The notes under the pieces were generated by a model that ran no database searches, was not told the origin of the DNA, and saw only the letters and a list, made by a program, of their open reading frames with translations. The translations under genes and the position numbers were made by a program. From Pseudomonas alkylphenolica (lineage in GTDB: Bacteria > Pseudomonadota > Gammaproteobacteria > Pseudomonadales > Pseudomonadaceae), in contig NZ_QJRG01000044.1 of the NCBI RefSeq assembly GCF_004025535.1, forward strand, positions 1-64,000: 64,000 bases of DNA, read 5' to 3'. Shown here piece by piece: positions 27,662 to 36,392 of the stretch (positions within the stretch are counted from its first letter, which is position 1; the number at the start of each line of letters is the position of its first letter).

Positions 27662-28528
27662 ATGAAACTCGCTCGTTACAGCTATCAGGGCATCACCCGT
27701 CTGGGCAAAGTCGAGGCTGATCACATCATTGACCTCACGGCGCTGGTTGCGCCGCACGTCCTGCTTGATGTGGCCGCCTTGCTGGCACCCGCCACCCTTG
27801 CCGCCGCTGCTGAAGTTCAGGCCACGGCAGAAAATAGCCTGGCGCTGGATCAGGTGCGCTTGCTGGCGCCGATTCTGCGGCCGGGTAAATTCCTGTGCCT
27901 GGGCATGAACTACAAAGACCACGAAGCCGAAGCACGGCGCCTGGGCGTGCCGATCCCGGCCTCGCAAGTCTGGTTCAGCAAGCAGATCAGCTGTATCAAC
28001 GGCCCTTTCGATGACGTGCACGACCCCATTGCCTGCGAGCGTCTGGACTATGAAGCCGAGTTGGGCGTGGTGATCGGCAAAGGCGGGCGACGCATCAGCG
28101 AAGCCGACGCCTTGAACCATGTGGCCGGCTACTTCGTCGCCAACGACGTCAGCGCCCGTGACTGGCAGGCGAAAAGCCCGACCTGGACCTTGGGTAAATC
28201 GTTCGACACCCACGGCCCCATCGGCCCGTGGATCGTCACTGCAGAAGAAATCCCTGACCCACAGAACCTGGCAATTCGCCTGAGCGTCAACGGCGAAGTC
28301 CGCCAGGACTCCAACACGCGGCTGATGAATTACAGCATTGCGCAGCAGATCGCCTACCTCAGCGAGGTGATGACCCTGGAGCCCGGCGACATCCTGATCA
28401 CCGGTACGCCGGCTGGCGTGGGGATCGCCATGGAACCGCAGCGCTTTCTCAAGGCGGGCGACGTGGTGCGGGTGAGCATCGAAGGCATCGGCCATCTGCA
28501 AAACACCATCGTTGACGAACCGCGCTAG
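27662..28528 (+). CDS. Fumarylacetoacetate hydrolase family enzyme
   Basis: 288 residues with the FAH core from about residue 75: GKFLCLGMNYKDH, then the acidic metal ligands in DYEAELGVVIG, FVANDVSARDWQ, KSFDTHGPIGPW and ITGTPAGVG. FAH members hydrolyse C-C bonds of acylpyruvates or isomerise and decarboxylate meta-cleavage products. Here it probably acts on the ring-opened product, since no MhpC-type alpha/beta hydrolase is in the cluster. The exact reaction is not known. Confidence 0.87.
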   Translation: MKLARYSYQGITRLGKVEADHIIDLTALVAPHVLLDVAALLAPATLAAAAEVQATAENSLALDQVRLLAPILRPGKFLCLGMNYKDHEAEARRLGVPIPASQVWFSKQISCINGPFDDVHDPIACERLDYEAELGVVIGKGGRRISEADALNHVAGYFVANDVSARDWQAKSPTWTLGKSFDTHGPIGPWIVTAEEIPDPQNLAIRLSVNGEVRQDSNTRLMNYSIAQQIAYLSEVMTLEPGDILITGTPAGVGIAMEPQRFLKAGDVVRVSIEGIGHLQNTIVDEPR

Positions 28529-28584
28529 CCCCAATGGCCGGTAGGTGCTGCCGGCCTTCACTGTCCTGAACAAGGAGTTGCGTC

Positions 28585-29520
28585 ATGGCTGCCCACAACA
28601 AAAAAGTCATCATTACCTGCGCCATAACCGGTTCTATCCACACCCCGTCGATGTCGCCTTACCTGCCGATCACCCCTGAGCAGATCGCGCGATCGGCCAT
28701 TGAAGCCGCCCAAGCCGGTGCCGCCGTTGTTCACCTGCATGCCCGACACCCGGAAACCGGCGCCCCAAGTCAGGACCCAAGGCTGTTCGAGCAGTTTTTG
28801 CCGGTGATCAAGCAGGAGTCCGATGTGGTGGTGAACCTGACCACCGGCGGCGCGCCGAGCATGACCATCGAAGAGCGCCTGGAGCCGGCAATGCGCTTCA
28901 AACCTGAGCTGGCCTCACTGAACATGGGGTCGATGAACTTCGGTTTGTATGAATTGCTCGATCGTTACACGTCGTTCCAGCACGACTGGGAAGCCCCACA
29001 CCTGGCCAACAGTGACGAGCGCATTTTCCGCAACACCTTCCGCGACATCGCCCACATCCTTCAGGCGTGCGGGGAAAATTCCACCCGTTTCGAGATCGAG
29101 TGCTACGACATCGGCCACCTGTACACGGCGGCCCATTTTCGTCAGCGCGGGCTGTTGCAGGACCCGCTGTTCATCCAGTCGGTGTTTGGTATCCGCGGCG
29201 GTATCGGCACTCATCCCGAAGACATCATCCACATGAAACGCACGGCCGATCGCCTGTTCGGCGACACCTACAACTGGTCGGTGCTCGGCGCCGGAGCGCA
29301 GCAGCCGCGCATCGTTGCGCAGGCGCTATTGCAAGGTGGCCATGCGCGCGTGGGGCTTGAAGACAATCTGTGGCTCCGCAAGGGAGAGCTGGCGCAAAGC
29401 AATGCGCAGCAGGTCCGCGCGATCAAACAGATCATCGAAAGCTTGGGGTTCGAGGTGGCCACACCCGATGAGGCGCGGGCAATCATGGCGCTCAAAGGGC
29501 GCAACAACGTCGCGTTCTGA
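28585..29520 (+). CDS. Beta-keto acid cleavage enzyme (BKACE, DUF849)
   Basis: Zn enzyme family that condenses a beta-keto acid with acetyl-CoA to give acetoacetate and a new acyl-CoA; Kce of lysine fermentation is the model. The 311 residues have a TIM barrel with the zinc pair in VVHLHARHPETG (H50, H52) and the C-terminal RVGLEDNLWL, whose Glu is the further ligand. An AAGGAG site precedes the ATG. In this operon it likely processes a keto acid released by the FAH enzyme. Confidence 0.87.
   Translation: MAAHNKKVIITCAITGSIHTPSMSPYLPITPEQIARSAIEAAQAGAAVVHLHARHPETGAPSQDPRLFEQFLPVIKQESDVVVNLTTGGAPSMTIEERLEPAMRFKPELASLNMGSMNFGLYELLDRYTSFQHDWEAPHLANSDERIFRNTFRDIAHILQACGENSTRFEIECYDIGHLYTAAHFRQRGLLQDPLFIQSVFGIRGGIGTHPEDIIHMKRTADRLFGDTYNWSVLGAGAQQPRIVAQALLQGGHARVGLEDNLWLRKGELAQSNAQQVRAIKQIIESLGFEVATPDEARAIMALKGRNNVAF
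28597..28604 (+). promoter_or_regulatory. Candidate Crc/Hfq site (AACAAAAA)
   Basis: Exact AANAANAA match 12 nt inside the BKACE coding start, a position where Hfq/Crc binding can block translation. Short motif, moderate evidence. Confidence 0.35.
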
Positions 29521-29576
29521 TTCAAGCCGGCGCGGGTAGGGGACGCTCTACCTGTGCCGCCGCAAAGCTCGTTGCT

Positions 29577-29584
29577 AATAAAAA
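29577..29584 (+). promoter_or_regulatory. Candidate Crc/Hfq site (AATAAAAA)
   Basis: Exact AANAANAA match within an A-rich stretch 22 nt before the FadL-like gene start. Confidence 0.38.
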
Positions 29585-29606
29585 TAAAATCATCGCGGGT
29601 ATCAAC

Positions 29607-30797
29607 ATGACTGTGAAAATCTCCGACGCCATCTCCATGGCGAGCGTGCTGCTGGGCGGCGGTTTCTGCCTGCTGGGCACCAGCACAGCGCTGGCCATGA
29701 ACTTCAATATCCCCACCTCCGCCAGCATCGAATCAGCCCAGATGGGTGGCGCCTCAATGGCTTTTGCGCAATCGAGTGCAATTGCCAGCGACAACCCTGC
29801 GGGCATGGCGATGCTGGGTAATCGCATGGACGGCGGCCTGCAGCTGTTCATGGCGCACTTTCGGTCGAGCTTCGGCAGCGCCGACAACCGTGATGACTTC
29901 AAGGTGCGGGTGCCGATTCCCAGTGGCGGTTTCAATTGGGCCGCGACGGATCGCCTGAGCCTGGGCATGTCGATGTATTCAATAGGTTCCGGCGTGGACT
30001 ACGAGCATGCAGCAGTGCCCGGGCTGGGTTTTCCGGCGGCCAAGACCAAAGTGGTCTTCGTCAACTTCGCGCCGACGCTGGCCTACAAGATAACCCCGGA
30101 TTTCAGCCTGGGCGTCTCGATGATCATTGGCGTGCAGCACCTTCAGGCGCGCGGCATGGTCGCGCCACAGCCGGATGGAAGCCTGGGTGTGCTGCCCACC
30201 CATGGGGTTTCGACCAACATGGGCATAGGAGGGCGTGTCGGCGTGCTGTGGAACCTCAACAGCCGGATCAGTGTCGGGGCGTCCTGGTCACCGAAGATGC
30301 GCTTCGCCGATGCAGACGGCTACAAGGAAGATCTGCTGGCGAGCGCTGGCGGGCACCTCGACTTACCGGCGCAATACGGGGCCGGCGTGGCGCTGCACCT
30401 GACACCGGACCTGACGCTTGCGGCGGATTACCTGCGAATCGAATGGGCGGATGTAGGCTTTCTCAACGACCCCAACGGCAACGGCCTGCACAGCCAGAAC
30501 GTTTACCGGGTTGGCGCTGCCTGGAACGCCACCCCCGCATTCACACTGCGCGCCGGGTTCAAGCAGGCCTCGAAGGCTGTGGACTCGGAGCACACCAACG
30601 CCAACTACTACGCCCCGGGCATCCTCAACGACTCGCTCAGCGCCGGGCTGACCTGGCATGCCACGGATCAGACCGACCTGTCACTGGGGTATGAATACCA
30701 CCTACCGGAAACCATACGGGGCAGCGGCCCCAGCACCGGTACCAACCTCGGCGCACATTACTCGCAAGTGCTGATGGGCATCGGCATGCGCTTCTGA
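29607..30797 (+). CDS. OmpP1/FadL-family outer membrane channel
   Basis: Uptake channel for hydrophobic compounds such as fatty acids or aromatics. The 396 residues begin with a signal peptide ending near STALA (about residue 30). The FadL N-terminal plug motif follows (SAQMGGASMAFAQSSAIASDNPAGMA), split here only by line of text, and a beta-barrel ends in MGIGMRF with a terminal Phe. Its place at the end of the catabolic operon suggests it imports the pathway substrate. Confidence 0.85.
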   Translation: MTVKISDAISMASVLLGGGFCLLGTSTALAMNFNIPTSASIESAQMGGASMAFAQSSAIASDNPAGMAMLGNRMDGGLQLFMAHFRSSFGSADNRDDFKVRVPIPSGGFNWAATDRLSLGMSMYSIGSGVDYEHAAVPGLGFPAAKTKVVFVNFAPTLAYKITPDFSLGVSMIIGVQHLQARGMVAPQPDGSLGVLPTHGVSTNMGIGGRVGVLWNLNSRISVGASWSPKMRFADADGYKEDLLASAGGHLDLPAQYGAGVALHLTPDLTLAADYLRIEWADVGFLNDPNGNGLHSQNVYRVGAAWNATPAFTLRAGFKQASKAVDSEHTNANYYAPGILNDSLSAGLTWHATDQTDLSLGYEYHLPETIRGSGPSTGTNLGAHYSQVLMGIGMRF

Positions 30798-30885
30798 TTG
30801 CCTTGCCGGGAAGGTTGCTGTCATGGGGCAGGGGAGTCGAGTATCCTTTGCCCTGTGTCAGACAGTCTCCTTGTAAGGAAAAGCC

Positions 30886-31542
30886 ATGCCTGTCGAAGGC
30901 GAAGAAAGCGCAGCACCTGCGCGCAAGCCGAGAATCAACGAGAAGGCTCGCCAGCGCACGCGCACCAAGCTGCTGCGTGCTGCACGCACCGTCATGGGCA
31001 GCAAAGGCATCGAAGCCACTGCCATCAACGACATTACCGAAGAAGCCCAATTGTCGTTCGGCTCCTTCTATAACTACTTCTCCAGCAAAGAAGAGGTCGC
31101 CCGCGCCGTATTCAACGAAGACGCCGTGCTGATGGCCGATTTGCTGGATGCCGCCACATCCCCCGATGCCGGCATTGCCGAAGTGGTCGGGGTGAACATC
31201 CGTCGCACCATCCATCGCGGCCTGACCGATCCGGTGTGGGGCTGGTTCTTGATCCACTCGGTCTACAGCATCAACGACATGGTCGTCACCATGGGCATTC
31301 GCCTGGCACGAGACCTGGAAACCGGTAACCAATCCGGCGTATTCGAGGTCAAAGACATCAGCTCCACCGTCGATTGCATCGTCGGCGGAATGCTCTACCT
31401 GCTGCGCCAGATTCTTGAGAAAAACCAGCCAGCAAGCTCCGTAGAGAGCATGGTGCACTTTGTTCTGCTCGGCCTGGGCATTCCGAGGGAAGAGGTTGAG
31501 CGGATCATCAGCATCAATCTGGATGACCCTGTGCCGGTGTAA
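30886..31542 (+). CDS. TetR-family transcriptional regulator
   Basis: 218 residues. An N-terminal helix-turn-helix (RTKLLRAARTVMGSKGIEA, then ITEEAQLSFGSFYNYFSSKE) is typical of TetR proteins, and the C-terminal ligand domain is not recognisable. An AAGGAAAA site precedes the ATG. It follows the FadL-like gene by 88 bp on the same strand and is the likely local regulator of the catabolic genes, though the target is not shown. Confidence 0.85.
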   Translation: MPVEGEESAAPARKPRINEKARQRTRTKLLRAARTVMGSKGIEATAINDITEEAQLSFGSFYNYFSSKEEVARAVFNEDAVLMADLLDAATSPDAGIAEVVGVNIRRTIHRGLTDPVWGWFLIHSVYSINDMVVTMGIRLARDLETGNQSGVFEVKDISSTVDCIVGGMLYLLRQILEKNQPASSVESMVHFVLLGLGIPREEVERIISINLDDPVPV

Positions 31543-31615
31543 GGTGCGGGCGGCACAGTCTTGTCACTGATCTGGCTGTAGCATGTCAATGAGGTAGGTA
31601 GCGAGGTCGAACACG

Positions 31616-32305
31616 GTGATTGGCGCTCAAGTGTTGTCTGAACAGACCCTGTTGCTCGGTTGGCTGGGCTACGTTCCGGTGCTGCTCTGGGCCATCTGGC
31701 GTGCGCCCTGGGTCGAGTTGTTCACCGACAGCCGCCGTCAGCATCTGCTGTTCGGCACGGTGCTGGCGCTGTTTGCCTTGTGGCTGGTGCGGCGCGATTT
31801 CGACACCGGCGTGTCCTATCACTTCATCGGCATGACCGCCGTCACCCTGCTACTGGACTGGCCCCTGGCCCTGGTCGGCGGGCTGCTTGCGCAAACCGGC
31901 CTGATGCTGCTCGGGCGCCAGGACCTGGCGGCGATGGGTGTCAACGGCCTGTTGTTCATCGGCCTGCCGGTGCTGGTCACCGAGGCCTGCGCGATCCTGG
32001 TGGAACGCGCGCAGCCGAAAAACCTCTTCGTTTACATCTTCTGTTCGGGATTTTTTGCCGCAGCCCTGTCGGCACTGCTGTGTCTGCTGCTGGCGCTCGG
32101 CGTGCTGTGGATGGACGAGCGCTTCGTGATGCCGGAGTGGATCGAAGACTTTATCGGCTACCTGTGGCTGATCATCTTCCCCGAAGCCTTTATCAACGGC
32201 ATGGTGGTCAGCGCACTGGTGGTGTTTTGCCCGGAGTGGCTGGAAACCTTCAACCGCACCCGCTACCTGCAGGCACCCTGGAAGGATGACGACCCCGGGC
32301 GCTGA
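31616..32305 (+). CDS. CbiM-like membrane protein (energy-coupling factor type)
   Basis: 229 residues, mostly membrane helices, similar to the CbiM/COG3235 group (YHFIGMTAVTLLLDWPLAL, then GVNGLLFIGLPVLVTEA). Family members include metal-uptake S components, but here no CbiN, CbiQ or ATPase genes adjoin and no cobalamin riboswitch is seen. It starts with GTG after GAGGT; an upstream ATG is followed by a stop. Substrate unknown. Confidence 0.68.
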   Translation: MIGAQVLSEQTLLLGWLGYVPVLLWAIWRAPWVELFTDSRRQHLLFGTVLALFALWLVRRDFDTGVSYHFIGMTAVTLLLDWPLALVGGLLAQTGLMLLGRQDLAAMGVNGLLFIGLPVLVTEACAILVERAQPKNLFVYIFCSGFFAAALSALLCLLLALGVLWMDERFVMPEWIEDFIGYLWLIIFPEAFINGMVVSALVVFCPEWLETFNRTRYLQAPWKDDDPGR

Positions 32306-32308
32306 GCC

Positions 32309-32515
32309 TTAATGGTGGGCGCGCGGGGCGAGCTCGCCGGAAAACAGCTCGTCTTCGGCATCCGGTGCCACCGGGATTTTGTGCTCTTCAGCGGCCCAGG
32401 CACCCAGGTCGATCAGCTTGCAACGGTCGGAACAGAACGGGCGGAAGGTGCTGGCCGCATTCCATTCAACAGGGGCGCCACAGGTCGGGCATTCAACGGT
32501 CATCGGTTGGCTCAT
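32309..32515 (-). CDS. yacG: DNA gyrase inhibitor YacG
   Basis: 68-residue zinc protein with the four-cysteine pattern [10 protein letters not shown]...CSDRCK (residues 9, 12, 28, 32) of YacG, which binds GyrB. The ATG overlaps the coaE stop, the usual coaE-yacG pairing. Confidence 0.95.
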   Translation of the reverse strand: MSQPMTVECPTCGAPVEWNAASTFRPFCSDRCKLIDLGAWAAEEHKIPVAPDAEDELFSGELAPRAHH

Positions 32516-33135
32516 GCTTGGCCTCCTCGCAAAGTCAGGTAAAAGTGGTGCAGGCGGTCGACCTCCGAATGCAGCCAGGCAAGATCGCGGTCGTTGACCA
32601 GCACATCGTGGGCGTGGCGCAGGCGTTCCTCGCGGCTGGCCTGGGCCTTTAGAATGGCCTGCACCTGCTCGGGGCTGGTCTGGTCACGCAGCAGAGTGCG
32701 CTGCACCTGCAGTTCTTGCGGGGCATCGATCACCAGCAGGCGCTGGGTGCGCTGGTACTGCCCCGACTCGACCATCAACGGCGACACGAACACCGCATAC
32801 GGCGACTCGGCCTTGGCCAGGTAGCTGAAAATCTCCTGGCCGATCAGCGGGTGCAGCAGCGCCTCCAGCCAGCGGCGTTGCTCGGGGTCGGCGAAAATCA
32901 GCTGGCGCAGGGCGGCGCGGTCCAGTTGCCCGTCCTCCTGCAGCACGCCGGGGCCGAAGTGCTCGACGATGCTCGCCAGCGCCGGGCGGCCGGGCTCAAC
33001 CACCCAGCGCGCGGCCTGATCGGCATCGACCAGGTGTACACCCAGTTCGACAAAACGCTGGGCGGCAGCGCTTTTGCCACTGCCTATGCCGCCAGTGAGG
33101 CCGAGAATCCAGGGAGTGAAAGCAGCGGTGGTCAT
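32512..33135 (-). CDS. coaE: Dephospho-CoA kinase
   Basis: Last step of coenzyme A synthesis. The 207 residues carry the P-loop [11 protein letters not shown] (residues 12-22) and [11 protein letters not shown]. The upstream open frame has no family match, so the ATG that shares one base with the pilD stop (TGATG) is used. It is in the pilC-pilD-coaE-yacG chain. Confidence 0.96.
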   Translation of the reverse strand: MTTAAFTPWILGLTGGIGSGKSAAAQRFVELGVHLVDADQAARWVVEPGRPALASIVEHFGPGVLQEDGQLDRAALRQLIFADPEQRRWLEALLHPLIGQEIFSYLAKAESPYAVFVSPLMVESGQYQRTQRLLVIDAPQELQVQRTLLRDQTSPEQVQAILKAQASREERLRHAHDVLVNDRDLAWLHSEVDRLHHFYLTLRGGQA

Positions 33136-34004
33136 CACATTCCAAGGTAGTTGATGTAAGAAGTGGTTATTTGACCACCCCATAGCAGTGCGATCCAGCC
33201 CGCGATGGCCAGATAAGGACCAAAGGGGATCGGCGTGCTGGCCTTCAGGCCCTTGACCCGCATCATCACCACGCCGATCACCACACCCAGCACTGACGCC
33301 ACCAGCAACGTCAGCGGCAATACTTGCCAGCCGCCCCAGGCGCCGATCAACGCCAGCAACTTGAAGTCGCCATAGCCCATGCCCTCTTTGCCGGTGATGA
33401 TCTTGAACAGCCAGAACACCGACCACAGGCTCAAATAACCGATCACCGCCCCCCACAGCGCCGCCTGCAGCGGCACGAACAGTTCGAAGGCGTTAGCGAT
33501 CAGTCCCGCCCACAGCAGCGGCAACACCAGGGCATCGGGTAATAGCCGGTGCTCGATGTCGATCAGGCTCATGGCCAGCAGCCCCCAGCTGAGCAGCATC
33601 AACGCCAGCGCTGCCGACGTGGGGCCGAGGTACCAGGCAATAAACCCGGTCAAGGCCGCGCAGCCCAGCTCCACCAGCGGGTAGCGCACGCTGATGGCGC
33701 TGCTGCAACTGCTGCAGCGTCCACGCAATGCCAGGTAACTGAGCACCGGGATGTTTTCCCAGGCACGGATGCGGTGGCCGCAGTGCGGGCACTGCGAGGC
33801 GGGCAGGAGCAGGTCGTAGCGTTCGCCTTCGTCTGTAGCGGGCAGCTCCAGCACCTCGCGCGCTTCGGCCTGCCACTGGCGTTGCAGCATGATCGGCAGG
33901 CGATGCACCAGCACATTGAGAAAACTGCCAACGATCAACCCCAGCAGCAGGGCGCAACCGAGGTAAAACAGCGGCTGGCGTGCCAGCGTATCCATCAGGT
34001 CCAT
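33135..34004 (-). CDS. pilD: Prepilin peptidase PilD
   Basis: Inner-membrane aspartyl protease and methylase that processes type IV pilins and type II secretion pseudopilins. The 289 residues have the CPHCGHRI...CSSC zinc pairs (about residues 72-99). The two catalytic aspartates are in [11 protein letters not shown] and GYGDFK, the TFPP signatures. It lies 2 bp after pilC and overlaps coaE by one base. Confidence 0.96.
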   Translation of the reverse strand: MDLMDTLARQPLFYLGCALLLGLIVGSFLNVLVHRLPIMLQRQWQAEAREVLELPATDEGERYDLLLPASQCPHCGHRIRAWENIPVLSYLALRGRCSSCSSAISVRYPLVELGCAALTGFIAWYLGPTSAALALMLLSWGLLAMSLIDIEHRLLPDALVLPLLWAGLIANAFELFVPLQAALWGAVIGYLSLWSVFWLFKIITGKEGMGYGDFKLLALIGAWGGWQVLPLTLLVASVLGVVIGVVMMRVKGLKASTPIPFGPYLAIAGWIALLWGGQITTSYINYLGM

Positions 34005-34006
34005 GT

Positions 34007-35215
34007 TCAGATCACACTACCCAGCTGAAAGATTGGCAGGTACATGGCGACCACCAGGCTGCCCACCAGCAGCCCGAGCGTCAGCACGATCAGGGGTTCA
34101 AGCAAGCTGGCCAGGTTATCGAGCAAGCGTTCGATCACGCTTTCATAATGGCTGGCGACTCTGGCGAGCATATCGTCCAGCGTACCGCCTGTCTCGCCGA
34201 TAGCGCACATCCGTTGCATCAATGGCGGGAACAGCCCGCTGCAGGCCATCGCCTGGCTCAACGACTGGCCGCTGGCCAACGCCTTGCGCAGGGCCAGCAC
34301 CGCGCGCTCATACAGCGGATTGCCACAGGCCGCGGCCACTGGCGCCAGCGCCTCCACCAACGGCACCCCCGCCGCGTAGGAGGTCGACAGCGTGCGGGCG
34401 AAGCGGGCGAGGGCGGCGTTGCTCAACAACATCCCAAGCACTGGCAGCTTCAACGCTACGCCCAGGCTCCACACTTTAAAAGCCGGTTGGCGCTGATAAG
34501 CCCGATGCAGCCCCCAGCCAACTCCAGCCACGCCCAGCAGCAACCGGCCCGCATACTGCCCCAGCCACTCCGACACCCCGATTACCCGTTGGGTGAAGGC
34601 CGGCAACTGCGCGCCAAAGCTACTGAACATCAGCTGAAACTGCGGCACCACCTCAAGCAGTAACAACGCCGACACGCCCAGCCCGGTCAGCATCACAATC
34701 AGTGGATAGAGCATCGCCTTCTGCACGCGGGCGCGCAGGGCCTGGCGCTGCTCCTGCAGGCAGGCGACCTGATCGAGCACCGTCTCCAGGCTGCCGGATT
34801 GCTCGCCGGCAGCCACCAGGTTGCAGTACAGCGCATCGAAATAACGTGGATGGCGGCGCAGCGCCTGCGCCAGATTGCACCCGGCGCCGATATCGGTTTT
34901 CAGCGTGCCCAGCAGGCTGACCAGCGCCGGGTTGCTGCTGCTTTGCGCAATCGCCTCAAGCGCTTGCAGCAGCGCCACGCCCGAGCTGATCAGGCTGGCC
35001 AACTGTCGGCTTAACTCGCACAGCTCGCGGGTGCCAAGCGAGCCCGACCGGCGCCATAACCCTGCCCGTATCCGGGTAACGCGTACCGGGCGAATACCGC
35101 GTTTACGCAATTCGGCACGCAGCAGGGCAGGGCTGCGCCCGCGGCTTTCGCCGCTGACCAGTGCGCCTTGGAGGGTGGTGCCTTGCCAACTGAAGCTGTA
35201 GGTCTTTGTGGTCAT
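34007..35215 (-). CDS. pilC: Type IV pilus inner membrane platform protein PilC
   Basis: Polytopic platform protein that couples the assembly ATPase to pilin loading. The 402 residues hold two GspF domains (about residues 60-185 and 262-385), each with the ending helix. The start at 35215 has an AAGGA site. It is the first gene of this operon: pilB, which normally precedes it, is not present. Confidence 0.94.
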   Translation of the reverse strand: MTTKTYSFSWQGTTLQGALVSGESRGRSPALLRAELRKRGIRPVRVTRIRAGLWRRSGSLGTRELCELSRQLASLISSGVALLQALEAIAQSSSNPALVSLLGTLKTDIGAGCNLAQALRRHPRYFDALYCNLVAAGEQSGSLETVLDQVACLQEQRQALRARVQKAMLYPLIVMLTGLGVSALLLLEVVPQFQLMFSSFGAQLPAFTQRVIGVSEWLGQYAGRLLLGVAGVGWGLHRAYQRQPAFKVWSLGVALKLPVLGMLLSNAALARFARTLSTSYAAGVPLVEALAPVAAACGNPLYERAVLALRKALASGQSLSQAMACSGLFPPLMQRMCAIGETGGTLDDMLARVASHYESVIERLLDNLASLLEPLIVLTLGLLVGSLVVAMYLPIFQLGSVI

Positions 35216-35435
35216 CGCGACATCCTTGCTGCGAGGCCTGCACAAACCCGGAAACAGCTTAAGGGCCCGTGCCGCGAGCAGGAGTGCCCGCTGCTCACTA
35301 GAGTAGTCGAGCGAACATGACCGAATGAATGGCGCAGGGTGACAAAAGGTGTCTATTCGGGCCTACTGGCGCGCCTGTCGGCGGCCCGAGCCTGAGCGCC
35401 GCCGACCAGAACCGAATTTGCGAGGGAGAACGTCC

Positions 35436-35864
35436 ATGAAAGGGCAACGCGGCATTACCTTGATCGAACTGATGATCGTGGTGGCGATCATCGGCATCCT
35501 GGCGACCATCGCCTTACCCATGTACACCAACCACCAGGTGCGCACCAAGGCCACGGCCGCCCTGGTCGAAATCACTGCCCTGAAAACCCCGTTCGACCTG
35601 CGCCTGAACGAAGGCAAAGACGTCACCGACGTCGCCGCCCTGGGTGGCCAGGCCAGCACCAGCAACTGCGCCATCACCGCCACCGGCACTGCGGCCACTG
35701 GCGCCGGCAGCATCGTCTGCACCCTGGCCGACGCCCCGGCCACTGCCTTGGGCAAAACCCTCAGCCTGACCCGCTCGACCAGCGGCTGGGCCTGCACCAC
35801 AACGCTGGAAGCCGACCTCGCCCCAAGCGGCTGCACCTCGACTGAAAGCGCCGCTGCACAGTGA
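35436..35864 (+). CDS. pilA: Type IV major pilin PilA
   Basis: Structural pilin. The 142 residues have leader MKGQRG, cleaved before [20 protein letters not shown] with Glu at +5, and a threonine/alanine-rich globular part. It has four cysteines (SNCAI, IVCTL, WACTT, SGCTS); the last two would form the D-loop. The ATG has a GAGGGAG site. It is divergent from pilC and next to tRNA-Thr, the arrangement known from P. aeruginosa. Confidence 0.93.
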   Translation: MKGQRGITLIELMIVVAIIGILATIALPMYTNHQVRTKATAALVEITALKTPFDLRLNEGKDVTDVAALGGQASTSNCAITATGTAATGAGSIVCTLADAPATALGKTLSLTRSTSGWACTTTLEADLAPSGCTSTESAAAQ

Positions 35865-35927
35865 TCAATAGCTGTTATTAAACAGTGATTTGCGTAACGC
35901 ATCCGGCAGTGGTAGCGTTGGTGCCAC

Positions 35928-36003
35928 GCCGGTGTAGCTCAGTCGGTAGAGCAGCGCACTCGTAACGCGAAGGTCGCAGGTTCGATTCCTGTCTCCGGCA
36001 CCA
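35928..36003 (+). tRNA. tRNA-Thr (CGT)
   Basis: 76-nt cloverleaf, anticodon CGT at 35961-35963, encoded CCA. The anticodon stem has A31-C39 and G27-A43 mismatches and the acceptor has one T-T pair; this may be normal for the Pseudomonas gene. It lies 63 bp after pilA. Confidence 0.93.
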
Positions 36004-36044
36004 GATACAAGTTTCACGATGGCTTTGGCTGTCTGTGGAGCATC

Positions 36045-36078
36045 CAACAAAGCCCGCCTTGTGCGGGCTTTGTTGTTT
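36045..36078 (+). terminator. Terminator after tRNA-Thr
   Basis: CAACAAAGCCCGC and GCGGGCTTTGTTG form a perfect 13-bp stem with loop CTTGT, then TTT. Confidence 0.92.
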
Positions 36079-36392
36079 CTGGAATATCTCTGATTGGTTC
36101 TACGCCTTTGCGGGACATTTGGGGCGCGCTTGCAGGTTGAAAGTGAAGGCTATCTAGAATCAATGTGCTTCACCCCGGATGTAGTTGTTCCGTTTGCCTG
36201 ATGTAGAGGCGTCCAGAGCCGACCTCCCTCGACCCAAAGCTGCAATTGGTGAATGGCAGTAATCGGCCATAAGCTGGACTACCCCGGTACGATAGACATC
36301 CCCGGCCAACGCTTTTGGCCGAAAGTAGACGTTAGGGCGCTTCCGCTTTCGGCTGTCCTTATCTTTAAGTGGTCGGCAAAATTCAATTCGCT
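36079..36392. other. Non-coding accessory stretch with a dispersed-repeat look
   Basis: No gene is supported. A 79-residue open frame on the minus strand (36160-36399) has no recognisable domain or ribosome site. The stretch holds inverted elements (CTTTTGGCCGAAAG inside AACG...CGTT at 36308-36333, then CCGCTTTCGGC at 36343-36353). These recall a repeat that I have seen between genes in pseudomonads, but I cannot name it. Confidence 0.4.

Noticed and set aside
35216..35435. Degenerate pilB between pilC and pilA
   Set aside because: The 220 bp show no Walker motif or zinc-finger fragment of PilB in any frame.
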